Of a stretch of DNA of 64,000 nt, positions 26,571 through 34,997 are shown in pieces. Source of the DNA: UBA9676 sp963730065 (lineage in GTDB: Bacteria > Actinomycetota > Actinomycetes > Streptosporangiales > Streptosporangiaceae); the NCBI GenBank assembly GCA_963730065.1, contig CAVSQL010000014.1, positions 806,001 to 870,000 of the forward strand, in the 5' to 3' direction. Numbering within the stretch: the stretch's first letter is position 1; each line of letters opens with the position of its first letter. The position numbers and the translations under genes were made by a program. The notes under the pieces were generated by a model. The model made no database searches. It was not told the DNA's origin and saw only the letters and a program-made list of their open reading frames with translations.

Positions 26571-27299
26571 TCAGGTCCTGCTCAGCACGAGCAGGAACTC
26601 GAGCACACCGTGGTTCTGCGTGGTGACGAAGCCCGCGAAGCTGGGGTTGGGTATGTCCCAGTCCGCGAACGTGATGGGAATCGAGCCCGAGGCCCGGATC
26701 TGCGTCGCGGTCCGCTGCGCGCTCAGGCTGAACGTGACCTGCCGGGTGCGGCCGTGCAGCGTGAGGTTCCCGGTCGCGCGGTAGCTCTTGATCTGCCCGG
26801 TGGCCGGCGCCGGCGCCAGGCTGATGCTGCGGGTGAGCGTGAATGTGCCGGTCGGGTAGGTGGCCACGTCCATGATCCGCCCATCGAACTGCGCATCCCG
26901 CTGGCTCTGGTCGCTGTGGATGGTGGCCATCTTGACGGTGAAGGCGCCCGCCGTCACGGTGATGTTCCTGATGGTCAGGTGACCGGCGACCGAGCTGGTC
27001 CGGCCCACCGCGACGTTGTTCTGGCCCGCCAGCACCTCGTTCACCCGGTAGCCCGCCCGGGACCCGGTCGCGACGGTCCAGGTGCCGGCCAGCGGCGTGT
27101 CCGCCGCCGGGCTGGATCCGGTGCCGCCGCCGGACGCGCTCGGGCTGGCGGTGGCGTTCAGGCCCAGCGGCGCAGGCGCCGGGCCCTCGATGAAGTGGAT
27201 GTAGGCGAACGGCACGGCCACGGCGAGCACCACCACGGCGCCCGCCGCCACCAGCACCCACCGCAGCCAGCCGCGGCGGCTACGACGATGAGAAGGCAC
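26571..27299 (-). CDS. YceI-family lipocalin-like protein with N-terminal membrane anchor
   Basis: A 242-residue protein. An N-terminal basic stretch and hydrophobic helix (WVLVAAGAVVVLAVAVPFAY) act as an anchor or uncleaved signal. A Ser/Gly linker then leads to the YceI beta-barrel (about 67-242: GTWTVATGSRAGYRVNE, MDVATYPTGTFTL, GNLTLHGRTRQVTF). YceI barrels bind isoprenoid or other amphiphilic lipids at the cell surface. The GTG at 27299 lies at proper distance from AGGAGG; the GTG two codons upstream is almost on top of it. The gene converges on the flavoprotein gene, with 18 bases between stops. Confidence 0.85.
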   Translation of the reverse strand: MPSHRRSRRGWLRWVLVAAGAVVVLAVAVPFAYIHFIEGPAPAPLGLNATASPSASGGGTGSSPAADTPLAGTWTVATGSRAGYRVNEVLAGQNNVAVGRTSSVAGHLTIRNITVTAGAFTVKMATIHSDQSQRDAQFDGRIMDVATYPTGTFTLTRSISLAPAPATGQIKSYRATGNLTLHGRTRQVTFSLSAQRTATQIRASGSIPITFADWDIPNPSFAGFVTTQNHGVLEFLLVLSRT

Positions 27300-27455
27300 C
27301 GACACACCTCCTGGCCGACCGCCGGGCGGACGGCGTCATCACGCTCCTCGACGAGGTTCCCGTCTGATCCTGCGCCGATGCTGGCCGTTTGTTGTGAGAA
27401 AGCTCTGGACCCGTTCTTTCCGCCGGGCCGTAACAGCGGGGGCGGGGCGCCGGGC

Positions 27456-28388
27456 TCAGCGCGCCTGGGGCATGACCTCGGCCGCGATCAGCTCCAGGTG
27501 ATCCAGGTCGTGCAGATCGAGGACCTGCAGGTAGGCCCGGGACGCGCCGACGCTGGCGAACCGGCCCAGCTTGTCCACGATCTGCGCGGGCGATCCGGCC
27601 AGCCCGCTGGCCTCAAGCTCGGCCACCTCACGGCCGATCGCCGCCGCGCGCCGCGCCACCTCCGCCCCGGTCCGGCCGCAGCACACCGTCTGGGCCGCCG
27701 AGTACAGCAGCGAGGCCGGGTCACGGCCGGCCGCCGTGCAGGCGTCCCGCACCCGGCCGTAGGCGGCGCTGGTCTCCTCCGGGCTGACGAACGCGGTGTT
27801 GTACTCGTCGGCGAACCTCGCCGCCAGGCGGGGCGTCCGGCGCGGCCCCTCCCCGCCGACCAGGATCGGGGGCCGCGGGCGCTGGACCGGTTTGGGCAGC
27901 GCGGGCGAACCGGCCAGCACGTAGTAGGCCCCGTCGAAGGAGAACTCCTGGCCTTCTGGCGTCTCCCAGAGCCCGGTGATGATCGCAAGCTGCTCCTCCA
28001 GCCGGTCGAACCGCTCCCCCACCGGCGGGAACGGGATCCCGTACGCGGCGTGCTCGGCGTCGAACCAGGCGGCCCCCAGCCCCAGCTCGATCCGGCCCGC
28101 GCTCATCTCGTCCACCTGGGCCACGCTGATCGCCAGCGGCCCGGGGTAGCGGAAGGTCGCCGCGGTCATCAGGGTGCCGAGCCTGATCCGCACCGTCTCG
28201 CGGGCCAGCCCGGCCAGGGTGACCCAGGAGTCCGTCGGCCCGGGCAGCCCGCTCACGTCACCCATCTTGAGGTAGTGGTCGGAGCGGAAGAAGGCGTCGA
28301 AGCCGAGTTCCTCGGCGGCCCGCGCGACCGCCAGCAGCCGGCCGTACTCGGCGCCCTGCTGCGGCTCGGTGAAGATCCGGAGTTGCAT
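27456..28388 (-). CDS. F420-dependent luciferase-like oxidoreductase
   Basis: A 310-residue LLM-class flavoprotein. The start is ATG 28388 (GGGAG upstream; conserved MQLRIFTEPQQG). Motifs include ELGFDAFFRSDHYLKMG, IRLGTLMTAATFRYPG, DEMSAGRIELGLGAAWF and PKPVQRPRPPILVGGEG, as in TIGR03560-like F420-dependent enzymes. It probably catalyses reduction or oxidation of a small organic molecule. It ends 71 bases before the RNA methyltransferase's stop codon region begins, reading in the same direction downstream of that gene. Together with the gene at 25710 it implies that the organism makes coenzyme F420. Confidence 0.85.
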   Translation of the reverse strand: MQLRIFTEPQQGAEYGRLLAVARAAEELGFDAFFRSDHYLKMGDVSGLPGPTDSWVTLAGLARETVRIRLGTLMTAATFRYPGPLAISVAQVDEMSAGRIELGLGAAWFDAEHAAYGIPFPPVGERFDRLEEQLAIITGLWETPEGQEFSFDGAYYVLAGSPALPKPVQRPRPPILVGGEGPRRTPRLAARFADEYNTAFVSPEETSAAYGRVRDACTAAGRDPASLLYSAAQTVCCGRTGAEVARRAAAIGREVAELEASGLAGSPAQIVDKLGRFASVGASRAYLQVLDLHDLDHLELIAAEVMPQAR

Positions 28389-28459
28389 GCTCCCATCCTG
28401 GACCATCCAGGTACCCGGCGTGGGCGGCTGGTCCCGCTGGTGCCCAGGCCGCGCCCTGC

Positions 28460-29857
28460 TCAGGCGGGCGTGAGGGCCGCGACGCACTCCACGTGGTGCG
28501 TCATCGGGAATGCGTCAAAGGCCCGCAGGCCGGCCAGCCGCCAGCCCAGCTCGCCGAAGACCGCGAGGTCACGGGCGAGGGTGGCCGGGTCACAGGAGAC
28601 GTACGCCACCCGCTGCAGGCGGCCGCCCCCGTCCGGGCCGCTCTCGCGCGGCGGCCCCAGCAGCCGCTCGATCACGGCCCGGCCCGCCCCGGCCCGGGGC
28701 GGGTCGAGCACGGCGAGCCCCGCCTCCCGGGCGGGCACGGTCCCCGCCGCGAGCATGGCGGCCACGTCACCGTGATGGATCCGCGCCCACGGCAGGCGGC
28801 GCAGGTTGTGCCGGGCGTCGCGGACCGCGCGCCGGTCGCCGTCGACCCCGATCACCGCCCCGCCCGGCCCAACCGCCTCCGCCAGCACGCCAGCGAACAG
28901 GCCGGCCCCGCAGAACAGATCGAGGGCCACATCACCGGGAGCGGGGCGCAGCGCGGCCAGGACCGCCTCCGTCAGCGCGTCCACGGCGCCCGGGTGGACC
29001 TGCCAGAACGTGCCGGCCCCGACCCGCCAGGTCCGCCCGGCCGCATGCTGGTGCAGGTAGCCCCGGCCGCGCAGCGCGGTGAGCCCGCCGCCGCGGCCGG
29101 TGGTGACGACCGTGTCGGCCAGGCCGGCCAGCACCCCGGTGGCCCGGCCCGCGGGTGTCCCGGGGGTCTCGGCGGCCCCGGCCCGCGGGCCGCCGGTGGC
29201 CCGCCGCCGGCCCGCCGCCGGTGTCACGATCGCGGCCCGCTCCCCCGAGCCGGGCGCGACGGCGACCTCCAGCGAGGACAGCTGCGGCCAGCGCTGCCCG
29301 GTCACCCCGGTCTCATGGACCAGCGGGTGCGCGATCGGGCAGGCGCCGACGTCGACCACCTCATGCGAGCGGTGCTTGAGCAGCCCGGCGACGCCGCCCG
29401 GGCCGACCGAGAACCTGACCCGGGTCCGCCAGCCCAGCCCGCCGCTGTCACCGGCCAGCGGCTCCACGGTGACCTCACGGTCCAGCCCTGCGATCCGCCG
29501 CAGCTGCTGCCTGACCACCTCGGCCTTGAGCCGGCGCTGCGCTTCCGGGGTGGCGTGCTGCCAGTCGCATCCGCCGCAGCCGTCCGGGCGGGCGTGCGGG
29601 CACGGCGGCTCAACCCGGTCCGGCGAGGCCTGCAGGATCTCGACCGCCTCCGCCCGGGCGAACCTGGCGGTGGTGCCGGTGACCCGGGCGCGGACCCGTT
29701 CGCCCGGCAGCGCGTGCCTGACGAACACCACCCGGCCGCCGGGCTCCCTGGCCACGCACCAGCCGCCGTGCGCCACGTCGCTCACGGCCAGTTCCAGCAG
29801 GCCGTTCTGGTCGCCACCGGCGGGCTGGCCAGCGGCCGCCCCGATCGAGGTTCCCAC
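28460..29857 (-). CDS. TRAM-domain RNA (uracil-5-)-methyltransferase, TrmA/RumA type
   Basis: A 465-residue enzyme. The N-terminal TRAM RNA-binding domain spans about 17-75. An iron-sulfur cluster site follows with C86, C94, C97 (PCPHARPDGCGGC) and a fourth cysteine in VGACPIAHP. The SAM domain contains ALDLFCGAGLFAG and LDPPRAGAG. The catalytic cysteine lies in YVSCDPATLARDL near the C-terminus. Relatives make m5U in rRNA or tRNA. It diverges from the trkA pair; in other actinomycetes an APC-family permease usually sits between them, but none is present here. Which uridine is modified cannot be told from the sequence. Confidence 0.88.
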   Translation of the reverse strand: MGTSIGAAAGQPAGGDQNGLLELAVSDVAHGGWCVAREPGGRVVFVRHALPGERVRARVTGTTARFARAEAVEILQASPDRVEPPCPHARPDGCGGCDWQHATPEAQRRLKAEVVRQQLRRIAGLDREVTVEPLAGDSGGLGWRTRVRFSVGPGGVAGLLKHRSHEVVDVGACPIAHPLVHETGVTGQRWPQLSSLEVAVAPGSGERAAIVTPAAGRRRATGGPRAGAAETPGTPAGRATGVLAGLADTVVTTGRGGGLTALRGRGYLHQHAAGRTWRVGAGTFWQVHPGAVDALTEAVLAALRPAPGDVALDLFCGAGLFAGVLAEAVGPGGAVIGVDGDRRAVRDARHNLRRLPWARIHHGDVAAMLAAGTVPAREAGLAVLDPPRAGAGRAVIERLLGPPRESGPDGGGRLQRVAYVSCDPATLARDLAVFGELGWRLAGLRAFDAFPMTHHVECVAALTPA

Positions 29858-29902
29858 ACTGCTCCTATGCTTTGCTGTCCCAGGTCAGGGCCGGTTCGGC
29901 GG

Positions 29903-29928
29903 CCGGGCGCGGCCCGGGCCGCGCCCGG
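29903..29928. repeat. 26-bp perfect GC palindrome
   Basis: The segment reads CCGGGCGCGGCCC followed by its exact reverse complement. It lies between the start codons of the divergent RNA methyltransferase and trkA genes, so it could be an operator or simply GC-rich sequence prone to form a cruciform. Confidence 0.4.
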
Positions 29929-30050
29929 GCGCCGGGGCCGGGCCGCCACCCGCGCGCGGGCCGGGCTGCCCCCAGTATGCCGGCCGGGCGTCGCGGGGGC
30001 GGGCGCGGGGGAATACCGTGGCTGGGCACCATAGTCACTGGAGGGCGGCC

Positions 30051-30737
30051 GTGCACGTCGTGATCATGGGATGCGGGCGGGTTGGCTCGACGCTCGCACA
30101 CATCCTTGAGGAGCAGGGCCACTCGGTCGCCATCATCGACCAGGACCGGGAAGCGTTCCGCAAGCTGCGTTCGGGATTCAAGGGCAAGCGCATCGTCGGT
30201 GTCGGCTTCGACCAGGACGTGCTGAGCGCGGCGGGCATCGAGGAGGCGGACGCCTTCGCCGCGGTGAGCAGCGGCGACAACTCGAACGTGATCGCCGCGC
30301 GGGTGGTGCGCGAGTCGTTCGGCGTGGGACGGGTGGTGGCGCGTATCTACGATCCGCGGCGCGCGGAGGTCTATCAGCGCCTGGGCATCCCGACGGTGGC
30401 GACGGTCCGCTGGACCGCCGACCAGATGCTGCGCCGGCTGCTGCCCGACGGCTCCGAGCCGCTCTGGCGCGACCCGACCGGCGCCATCGTGCTGGCCGAG
30501 GTGGCCTACTCCGAGCACTGGGTGGGCGAGAAGGTGCACGCGCTGGAGGAGGCCGCGCGGGCCCGGGTGACATTCGTCGCCCGGCTCGGCGAGGCCTTGC
30601 TGCCCGGGCCGGGCACGGTGATCCAGGAAGGCGACGTGCTGCATGTGATCGCGGCGGAGAGCGACCTCGCACGCATCTCGGCGGCGTTCGCCCGCACCAA
30701 TCCGGGCGGCACGGCACACGGGAAGGGATCACACTGA
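30051..30737 (+). CDS. trkA: TrkA-family potassium uptake regulatory subunit
   Basis: A 228-residue peripheral regulator of potassium transport. The N-terminal RCK/TrkA-N domain has GCGRVGSTLA (7-16) and acidic DQD at the end of strand 2. The TrkA-C domain covers about 140-228. NAD(H) or other nucleotides bind the Rossmann site and gate the partner channel. The start is the GTG at 30051 after GGAGGG; a long ORF upstream is antisense to the methyltransferase. It is coupled to a second trkA gene by TGATG. The paired arrangement matches the ceoB/ceoC pair of mycobacteria. No TrkH/TrkG/Ktr membrane subunit or permease gene is nearby. Confidence 0.9.
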   Translation: MHVVIMGCGRVGSTLAHILEEQGHSVAIIDQDREAFRKLRSGFKGKRIVGVGFDQDVLSAAGIEEADAFAAVSSGDNSNVIAARVVRESFGVGRVVARIYDPRRAEVYQRLGIPTVATVRWTADQMLRRLLPDGSEPLWRDPTGAIVLAEVAYSEHWVGEKVHALEEAARARVTFVARLGEALLPGPGTVIQEGDVLHVIAAESDLARISAAFARTNPGGTAHGKGSH

Positions 30738-31399
30738 TGAGGGTCGCCATCGCCGGGGCCGGTGCGGTCGGCCGCTCGATCGCCGGTGAGCTCCTGGAAA
30801 ACGGGCACGAGGTCCTGCTCATCGACAAAGACCCCCATTCCATCGCCGTCGACAGCGTGCCCCGGGCGGAGTGGCTGCTCGCCGACGCGTGCGAGATCAC
30901 CTCACTGGATGAGGCCGCCCTGGAGCGCTGCAACGTCGTCATCGCCGCCACCGGCGACGACAAGGCCAATCTGGTGGTGTCCCTGCTGGCCAAGACCGAG
31001 TACGGGGTGCCGCGGGTGGTGGCTCGCATCAACAACCCCAAGAACGAGTGGCTGTTCAACGAGTCGTGGGGCGTCGACGTGGCGGTATCCACGCCGCGGC
31101 TGCTTTCCGCCCTGGTGGAGGAGGCGGTCAGCGTCGACGACCTGGTCCGGCTGATGACGTTCCGGCAGAGCGAGGCGAGCCTGGTGGAGCTGACCATGTC
31201 CGACGACGCCCCGCTGGCTGGCACCAGGATCGGGGACATCCAGTGGCCGGTCGATACGGCCCTGGTGGCGATCCTGCGGGAGGGCCGGGTGATCGTCCCC
31301 AGCTCCGACGACCCGCTTACGGCCGGGGACGAGCTGCTGTTTGTGACCAGCGAGAACGTGGAAGACGAACTGGCGCGGCTGCTGTCGGGCGAGCACTGA
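30737..31399 (+). CDS. trkA: TrkA-family potassium uptake regulatory subunit, second copy
   Basis: A 220-residue TrkA protein. The Rossmann motif is GAGAVGRSIA (6-15) with LIDKDPHS at strand 2, then TGDDKANLVVSLLAK; the TrkA-C domain starts near residue 130. The ATG overlaps the preceding stop (TGATG), so the two subunits are made together and probably assemble into a mixed ring. The 3' part of this gene is antisense to the read-through frame of the OB-fold remnant, which may matter for the evolution of both. Confidence 0.9.
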   Translation: MRVAIAGAGAVGRSIAGELLENGHEVLLIDKDPHSIAVDSVPRAEWLLADACEITSLDEAALERCNVVIAATGDDKANLVVSLLAKTEYGVPRVVARINNPKNEWLFNESWGVDVAVSTPRLLSALVEEAVSVDDLVRLMTFRQSEASLVELTMSDDAPLAGTRIGDIQWPVDTALVAILREGRVIVPSSDDPLTAGDELLFVTSENVEDELARLLSGEH

Positions 31400-31455
31400 C
31401 CCGGCGGCGGTCCCTGGTCAGGGACGCGGGCCGGCCCGGCCGCCTGGTCCGCGCC

Positions 31456-31719
31456 CAGGTCGTAGCGCGGGTTGTACATGATCCTGCGGCCGCCCTGCTC
31501 GGTCAGCATCCCCTCGACCGCCAGCATCCGCCCCGGCTCGATGCCGGCGATATGGTTGCGGCCCAGCCAGATGACCGTGATCCGGTCGGTGCCGCCCCCG
31601 AGCTCGGCCCGCAGCATGGGCAGCCCGCCGTGGCCGCTCGCCCGTACCCGGCGCACCGCGCCGGACACCCGCACCCGCGGCCGGTGTCCCGCTGGCCGGT
31701 CGGCCGTAACGATCCTCAC
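31456..31719 (-). pseudogene. OB-fold nucleic-acid-binding protein, reduced and lacking its own stop
   Basis: Residues 15-88 of this frame form an OB fold known from the actinobacterial dut-DUF3710 neighbourhood: RVRVSGAVRRVRASG, LPMLRAELGGG, ITVIWLGRNHIAGIEPGRML and RRIMYNPRYDL. Intact relatives carry a longer N-terminus and end soon after NPRYxL. Here the frame starts directly before the fold (GTG 31719). It has no stop after YDL and runs on antisense through trkA to 30178, giving a 513-residue ORF whose last 420 codons have no sense. Loss of the native 3' end is the simplest explanation; a functional short protein made by an unusual end cannot be excluded. Confidence 0.55.
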
Positions 31720-31750
31720 CGGTCAACGCTATCGGGTTGATGTTGACCAG

Positions 31751-31791
31751 GTGTTACCAGCTGGCTTCTTGTTGTTACAAACGCGTAACAC
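31751..31791. promoter_or_regulatory. Nested inverted repeats GTGTTAC / GTAACAC
   Basis: GTGTTAC (31751-31757) and TGTTAC (31773-31778) can each pair with GTAACA(C) at 31785-31791. The inner pair leaves a six-base loop. The stretch is AT-rich relative to its surroundings. It lies between the DUF3710 stop and the OB-fold start on the minus strand, so it may be an operator or attenuator for the OB-fold gene. Confidence 0.4.
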
Positions 31792-31804
31792 CGGGCCGGG
31801 CGGG

Positions 31805-32545
31805 CTAGCGGGTCTCGGTGATCTCCGGGCCGCGCTCGAACGGGTTCAGCGGCCAGCGGCCCTCCTCGGGCTCCGGCGGCACCTGGCCGAGCGCCTCCAG
31901 TGCCTCATCGGGAAGCTGGATCTCCAGCAGCTCACGGGGCGGGACCGGGTGCTCGCCGCGGACCACGACGACCTCCGCGAACACCCGCTCCAGCGGCCTG
32001 GCCTGGTCCTCATAACTGGCCGCCGGGCCGTTGATGAGGCCGCGCAGGAACCAGCGGGGCCCGTCCACCCCCAGGAACCGGACCGGCTCCAGCCCTCCGC
32101 GCCGGCCACCGGGGACCGGGTCGGTGGGGGTGATCCGCGCGACCAGTTCCACCCCGAACGGGCCCTCGGCCTCGATGCTCTGGCCACCGCTCCTGGCCAC
32201 CTCGGCCGCGATCTCCTGCCTGACCTCGTCCCACAGGCCACCGCTCTTCGGCGCGGCGAAGGCCTGCAGCTGCAAGCCGCTTCCCCCGCGCATCACGGTG
32301 ATCCAGGCCGGCTGGTTCTCCACGACGCTGACCTGGACCTGAACGCCTTCGGCCGTCGGGACCAGCAAGCTGCCGAAATCGATCCGATCCCGGTCGGGGA
32401 CGTCTTCGCCCGCGTCCCACGGGCCGCCTGCCCCGGCCGCCCTCCGGCTGGCCTCACCGGCGTCCTCCCACTCAGCGGGGGCGGCCCCGGCCCCGCGCGG
32501 CTCGGGCCCGGGCTGGCCGGTGTCAGCACGGCGGCGGCGGAACAC
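31805..32545 (-). CDS. DUF3710 family protein
   Basis: A 246-residue soluble protein of an actinobacterial family of unknown function. An acidic Gly/Ala-rich N-terminus leads to the conserved core from about residue 55: RIDFGSLLVP, VQVQVSVVENQPAWITVMRG, LQLQAFAAPKSGGLWDEVR, RFLGVDGPRWFLRGLI and VVVVRGEHPVPPRELL. GTG 32545 is nine bases from AAGGAG; GTG 32551 lies closer to it and is possible. It follows dut in the same direction with 13 bases between, as in many actinomycetes, which hints at shared regulation with nucleotide metabolism. No catalytic motif is evident. Confidence 0.85.
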   Translation of the reverse strand: MFRRRRADTGQPGPEPRGAGAAPAEWEDAGEASRRAAGAGGPWDAGEDVPDRDRIDFGSLLVPTAEGVQVQVSVVENQPAWITVMRGGSGLQLQAFAAPKSGGLWDEVRQEIAAEVARSGGQSIEAEGPFGVELVARITPTDPVPGGRRGGLEPVRFLGVDGPRWFLRGLINGPAASYEDQARPLERVFAEVVVVRGEHPVPPRELLEIQLPDEALEALGQVPPEPEEGRWPLNPFERGPEITETR

Positions 32546-32558
32546 TGTCACCCACTCC

Positions 32559-33092
32559 TTACCTGTCCGTTCCCTGGCTGGCCTGTTTCTCGCTGGCTCG
32601 GGGTCCCGCTCGGCTGCCCGGTGCCTGCGCCGCGGGCTGCCCGGCGGCGTGCCCGCCGGTGGACCCGAAGCCGCCGTCGCCTCGTGCCGAGCCCGGCAGC
32701 GTCTCCACCTCGTGCAGGACCACGCGTGCCACCCGCTGGATGACCAGCTGGGCGATCCGGTCGCCGCGCTGGAAGCTGACCGGGTGGTGGGCGTCGGTGT
32801 TGAGCAGGGTGACCCTGATCTCGCCACGGTACCCTGCGTCCACCGTGCCGGGCGCATTGACCAGGGTGACACCGTGCCGTGCGGCGAGCCCTGACCGTGG
32901 ATGCACGAAGGCGGCGTAGCCGTCGGGCAGGGCGATCGCGACCCCGGTGGGGACGACGGCCCGCTCCCCCGGTTCCAGCCTCACCCCGGCGGCCGCGAAG
33001 AGATCCAGCCCGGCGTCGCCGGGATGGGCGCGGGCCGGCAGCGGCAGGCCGGGGTCGAGCCGGCTGATGAGCACGGGGACGTCCTGTTCCAC
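32559..33092 (-). CDS. dut: dUTP diphosphatase
   Basis: A 177-residue trimeric dUTPase that hydrolyses dUTP to dUMP and pyrophosphate, keeping uracil out of DNA. The five family motifs are present: HPGDAGLDL, the HPRSGLA segment, NAPGTVDAGYRGEI, RGDRIAQLVI, and the C-terminal arm RGDGGFGSTGGH. About 30 extra Ala/Pro/Arg-rich residues follow the arm. The GTG at 33092 fits the usual N-terminus (VPVLISRLDPGLPL); the open frame continues upstream only as a shadow of the AI-2E gene. It begins the short dut-DUF3710 operon. Confidence 0.93.
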   Translation of the reverse strand: MEQDVPVLISRLDPGLPLPARAHPGDAGLDLFAAAGVRLEPGERAVVPTGVAIALPDGYAAFVHPRSGLAARHGVTLVNAPGTVDAGYRGEIRVTLLNTDAHHPVSFQRGDRIAQLVIQRVARVVLHEVETLPGSARGDGGFGSTGGHAAGQPAAQAPGSRAGPRASEKQASQGTDR

Positions 33093-33103
33093 GCTGGGCC
33101 ACC

Positions 33104-34360
33104 CTACCCCCGCTGGGACGCCTGCCCGGCCTGATCGGCCTGGGCCGCCACCGGCTCGGGTGGGCCGGGCGGCCCGGGTGGGCCGGGTGGGCCGGGAACC
33201 CAGCCCCGCAGGTACGGCCAGGCACGGACCAGCGCCGCGGTGATGGGGACCGCGACGATGGCCCCGGCGATACCGGCGATCGCCGCGCCCACCGCCAGCA
33301 CCAGGATGATCGCGAGCGGGTGCAGCCGGACCATCCGGCCCACCACGAGCGGCTGGAGCAGGTGGCTTTCCAGCTGGTTCTCCAGAATGAAGATGGCCAC
33401 CAGGACCAGCGCGGCGACCCAGCCCCGGGTGCCGAGGGTGACCGCGACCGCCAGCGCGCCGGCCACCAGGATGCCGATCAGCGGCACGAACGCGGCCAGG
33501 AAGACCAGGATGACCAGCGGCACCAGCAGCGGCACCCCCAGGATCCATAGGGCGGTGCCGATCACCACGGCGTGGATGGCCGCCACCGCGATGGTGCCCC
33601 GCACGTAGTAGGTGATCGCCAGCCACGCGGCCGCGCCGGCGCCCCGTGCGCGCTGCCCGGCCTCGGCGGACATCAGCCCGGTCAGCCAGGCCCAGATCCG
33701 GTCGCCGTCCTTGAGCAGGAAGAACGTGACGAACAGCATGAGGACCAGCCCGGCCAGGATCTCCAGGAAGATCCGGCCCCCGCTCAGCACCGTCCCGGCC
33801 ACCGCCGACTGATGCTGCTTCAGAAAGGCCAGTACCCGGTTGGACAGCTGCTCGAGGCTGGACTGCCGGAAGTGGAACGGCGGCCCCGCCAGCCATCGCT
33901 GCAGGTCGTGGACGGTGCTCCCCAGCTCGCGGGCGAGGGTCTGGTAGTCGGCCGAGGTCTGGGTGGCGGCCAGCGCGCCCGCGCCGGCCAGGACCGCGAC
34001 CGCCACGAGCAGCGTGCACCAGGTCGCCGCCAGGGCCGGCAGCCCGGCCCGCCGGAGGCGGTGGTTCAGCGGCTGCAGCAGGGCCGTGAGCAGCAGCGCG
34101 GCAATGAACGGCAGCACCACTATCCGCAGCACGCTGGCCAGCCGGAAGGCCAGGTAGAGCACGACCCCGAGGACCAGCAGCCGCCAGGCCCAGCCGGCCG
34201 TCAGCTGCAGCCATCCCGGCACCTGCGACGGGCCGCTGCTGGCCGGGCGCGCCCACCCCGTCGCGGGCGTGCCGTTGCCGTCCGGCCGCAGGCCGTTGTC
34301 ACCGGCCCCGGCGGACTGGCCGCCGTTGTCCCGGTGGCCACGCCATCGCAGTCGCACCAT
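33104..34360 (-). CDS. AI-2E family transporter (PerM/YdiK type)
   Basis: A 418-residue membrane protein with about eight hydrophobic segments and a mostly hydrophilic region of about 100 residues after the third. Family signatures include WLAITYYVRGTIAVAAIHAVVIGTAL (in part) and FVPLIGILVAGALA, then LENQLESHLLQPLVVGRMVRLHPL. Family members export autoinducer-2 or act as Na+/H+ antiporters; which applies here is unknown. The C-terminal tail is a run of GPPGPP repeats. The start is ATG 34360, with the start of a DUF3093 gene only 31 bases away on the other strand, so promoters overlap. Confidence 0.85.
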   Translation of the reverse strand: MVRLRWRGHRDNGGQSAGAGDNGLRPDGNGTPATGWARPASSGPSQVPGWLQLTAGWAWRLLVLGVVLYLAFRLASVLRIVVLPFIAALLLTALLQPLNHRLRRAGLPALAATWCTLLVAVAVLAGAGALAATQTSADYQTLARELGSTVHDLQRWLAGPPFHFRQSSLEQLSNRVLAFLKQHQSAVAGTVLSGGRIFLEILAGLVLMLFVTFFLLKDGDRIWAWLTGLMSAEAGQRARGAGAAAWLAITYYVRGTIAVAAIHAVVIGTALWILGVPLLVPLVILVFLAAFVPLIGILVAGALAVAVTLGTRGWVAALVLVAIFILENQLESHLLQPLVVGRMVRLHPLAIILVLAVGAAIAGIAGAIVAVPITAALVRAWPYLRGWVPGPPGPPGPPGPPEPVAAQADQAGQASQRG

Positions 34361-34391
34361 CACGTCCCAACTAACCAACTACCGTGGTCTC

Positions 34392-34940
34392 ATGCGTGTC
34401 TACCACGAACGGCTTTGGGTGCCGGTGTCATGGTGGCTGCTTGGCCTGGTGGTAATGGTGATCCTCGCCGCCGAGCTCGCCGCCGGGTTCGGCGAGCTGG
34501 TGGTGGCCGCGATCTACGCGGTCCTGCTGGCCGGGGCGGCCGCGATGCTGCTCTCGTGGAGCCGGCCCCGGATCGAGGTCGCCGGGGGCGAGCTGATCGC
34601 TGGCCGGGCGCGGCTCCCGCTGGCCGTGGCCGGGGAGGTGACCGCCCTGGACCGGGCGCAGACCCGGGCTATCATCGGCCCCCGGGCCGACCCCGCCGCG
34701 TTCATACTGATCAGGCCCTATCTCCGGGAAGCGGTGTACGTCGAGGTGACCGAGCCGGCGTTCGGCACCGGGCGGCTCCGGCGGCTCCGGTGGCGGCGGT
34801 GGCGGCTGCGCCGCGAGGTGACCGAGCCCGCGCTGGGCGTCCCGTACTGGCTGGTGGCGACCCGCCACCCGGCCGAGCTGGCCGCGGCGATCAACTCCGC
34901 CCGGCCCGCCGCCCGGGCCGGCGGCACCGCCGTGGGATGA
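34392..34940 (+). CDS. DUF3093 membrane protein
   Basis: A 182-residue actinobacterial protein. It begins with the family's YHERLWVPVSWW, has two hydrophobic helices (about 14-54), then RPRIEVAGGELIAGRARLPL and the conserved end GVPYWLVATRHPAELAAAI. Between the RPYLREAVYVEVTEPAFG stretch and the end is an Arg/Trp-rich insert after which EVTEPALG is repeated; this looks like a local duplication. It usually lies beside dut, as here. The function is unknown. Confidence 0.85.
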   Translation: MRVYHERLWVPVSWWLLGLVVMVILAAELAAGFGELVVAAIYAVLLAGAAAMLLSWSRPRIEVAGGELIAGRARLPLAVAGEVTALDRAQTRAIIGPRADPAAFILIRPYLREAVYVEVTEPAFGTGRLRRLRWRRWRLRREVTEPALGVPYWLVATRHPAELAAAINSARPAARAGGTAVG

Positions 34941-34997
34941 TCGACCGGCGGCGCGGCCGAGGGCCGCGGCCGCATCGGGCAGCAGGGAGGAGCTGGC

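Noticed and set aside
33093..34256. dUTPase fused to a long N-terminal domain
   Set aside because: The extension is a shadow frame of the AI-2E gene; the dUTPase starts at GTG 33092.
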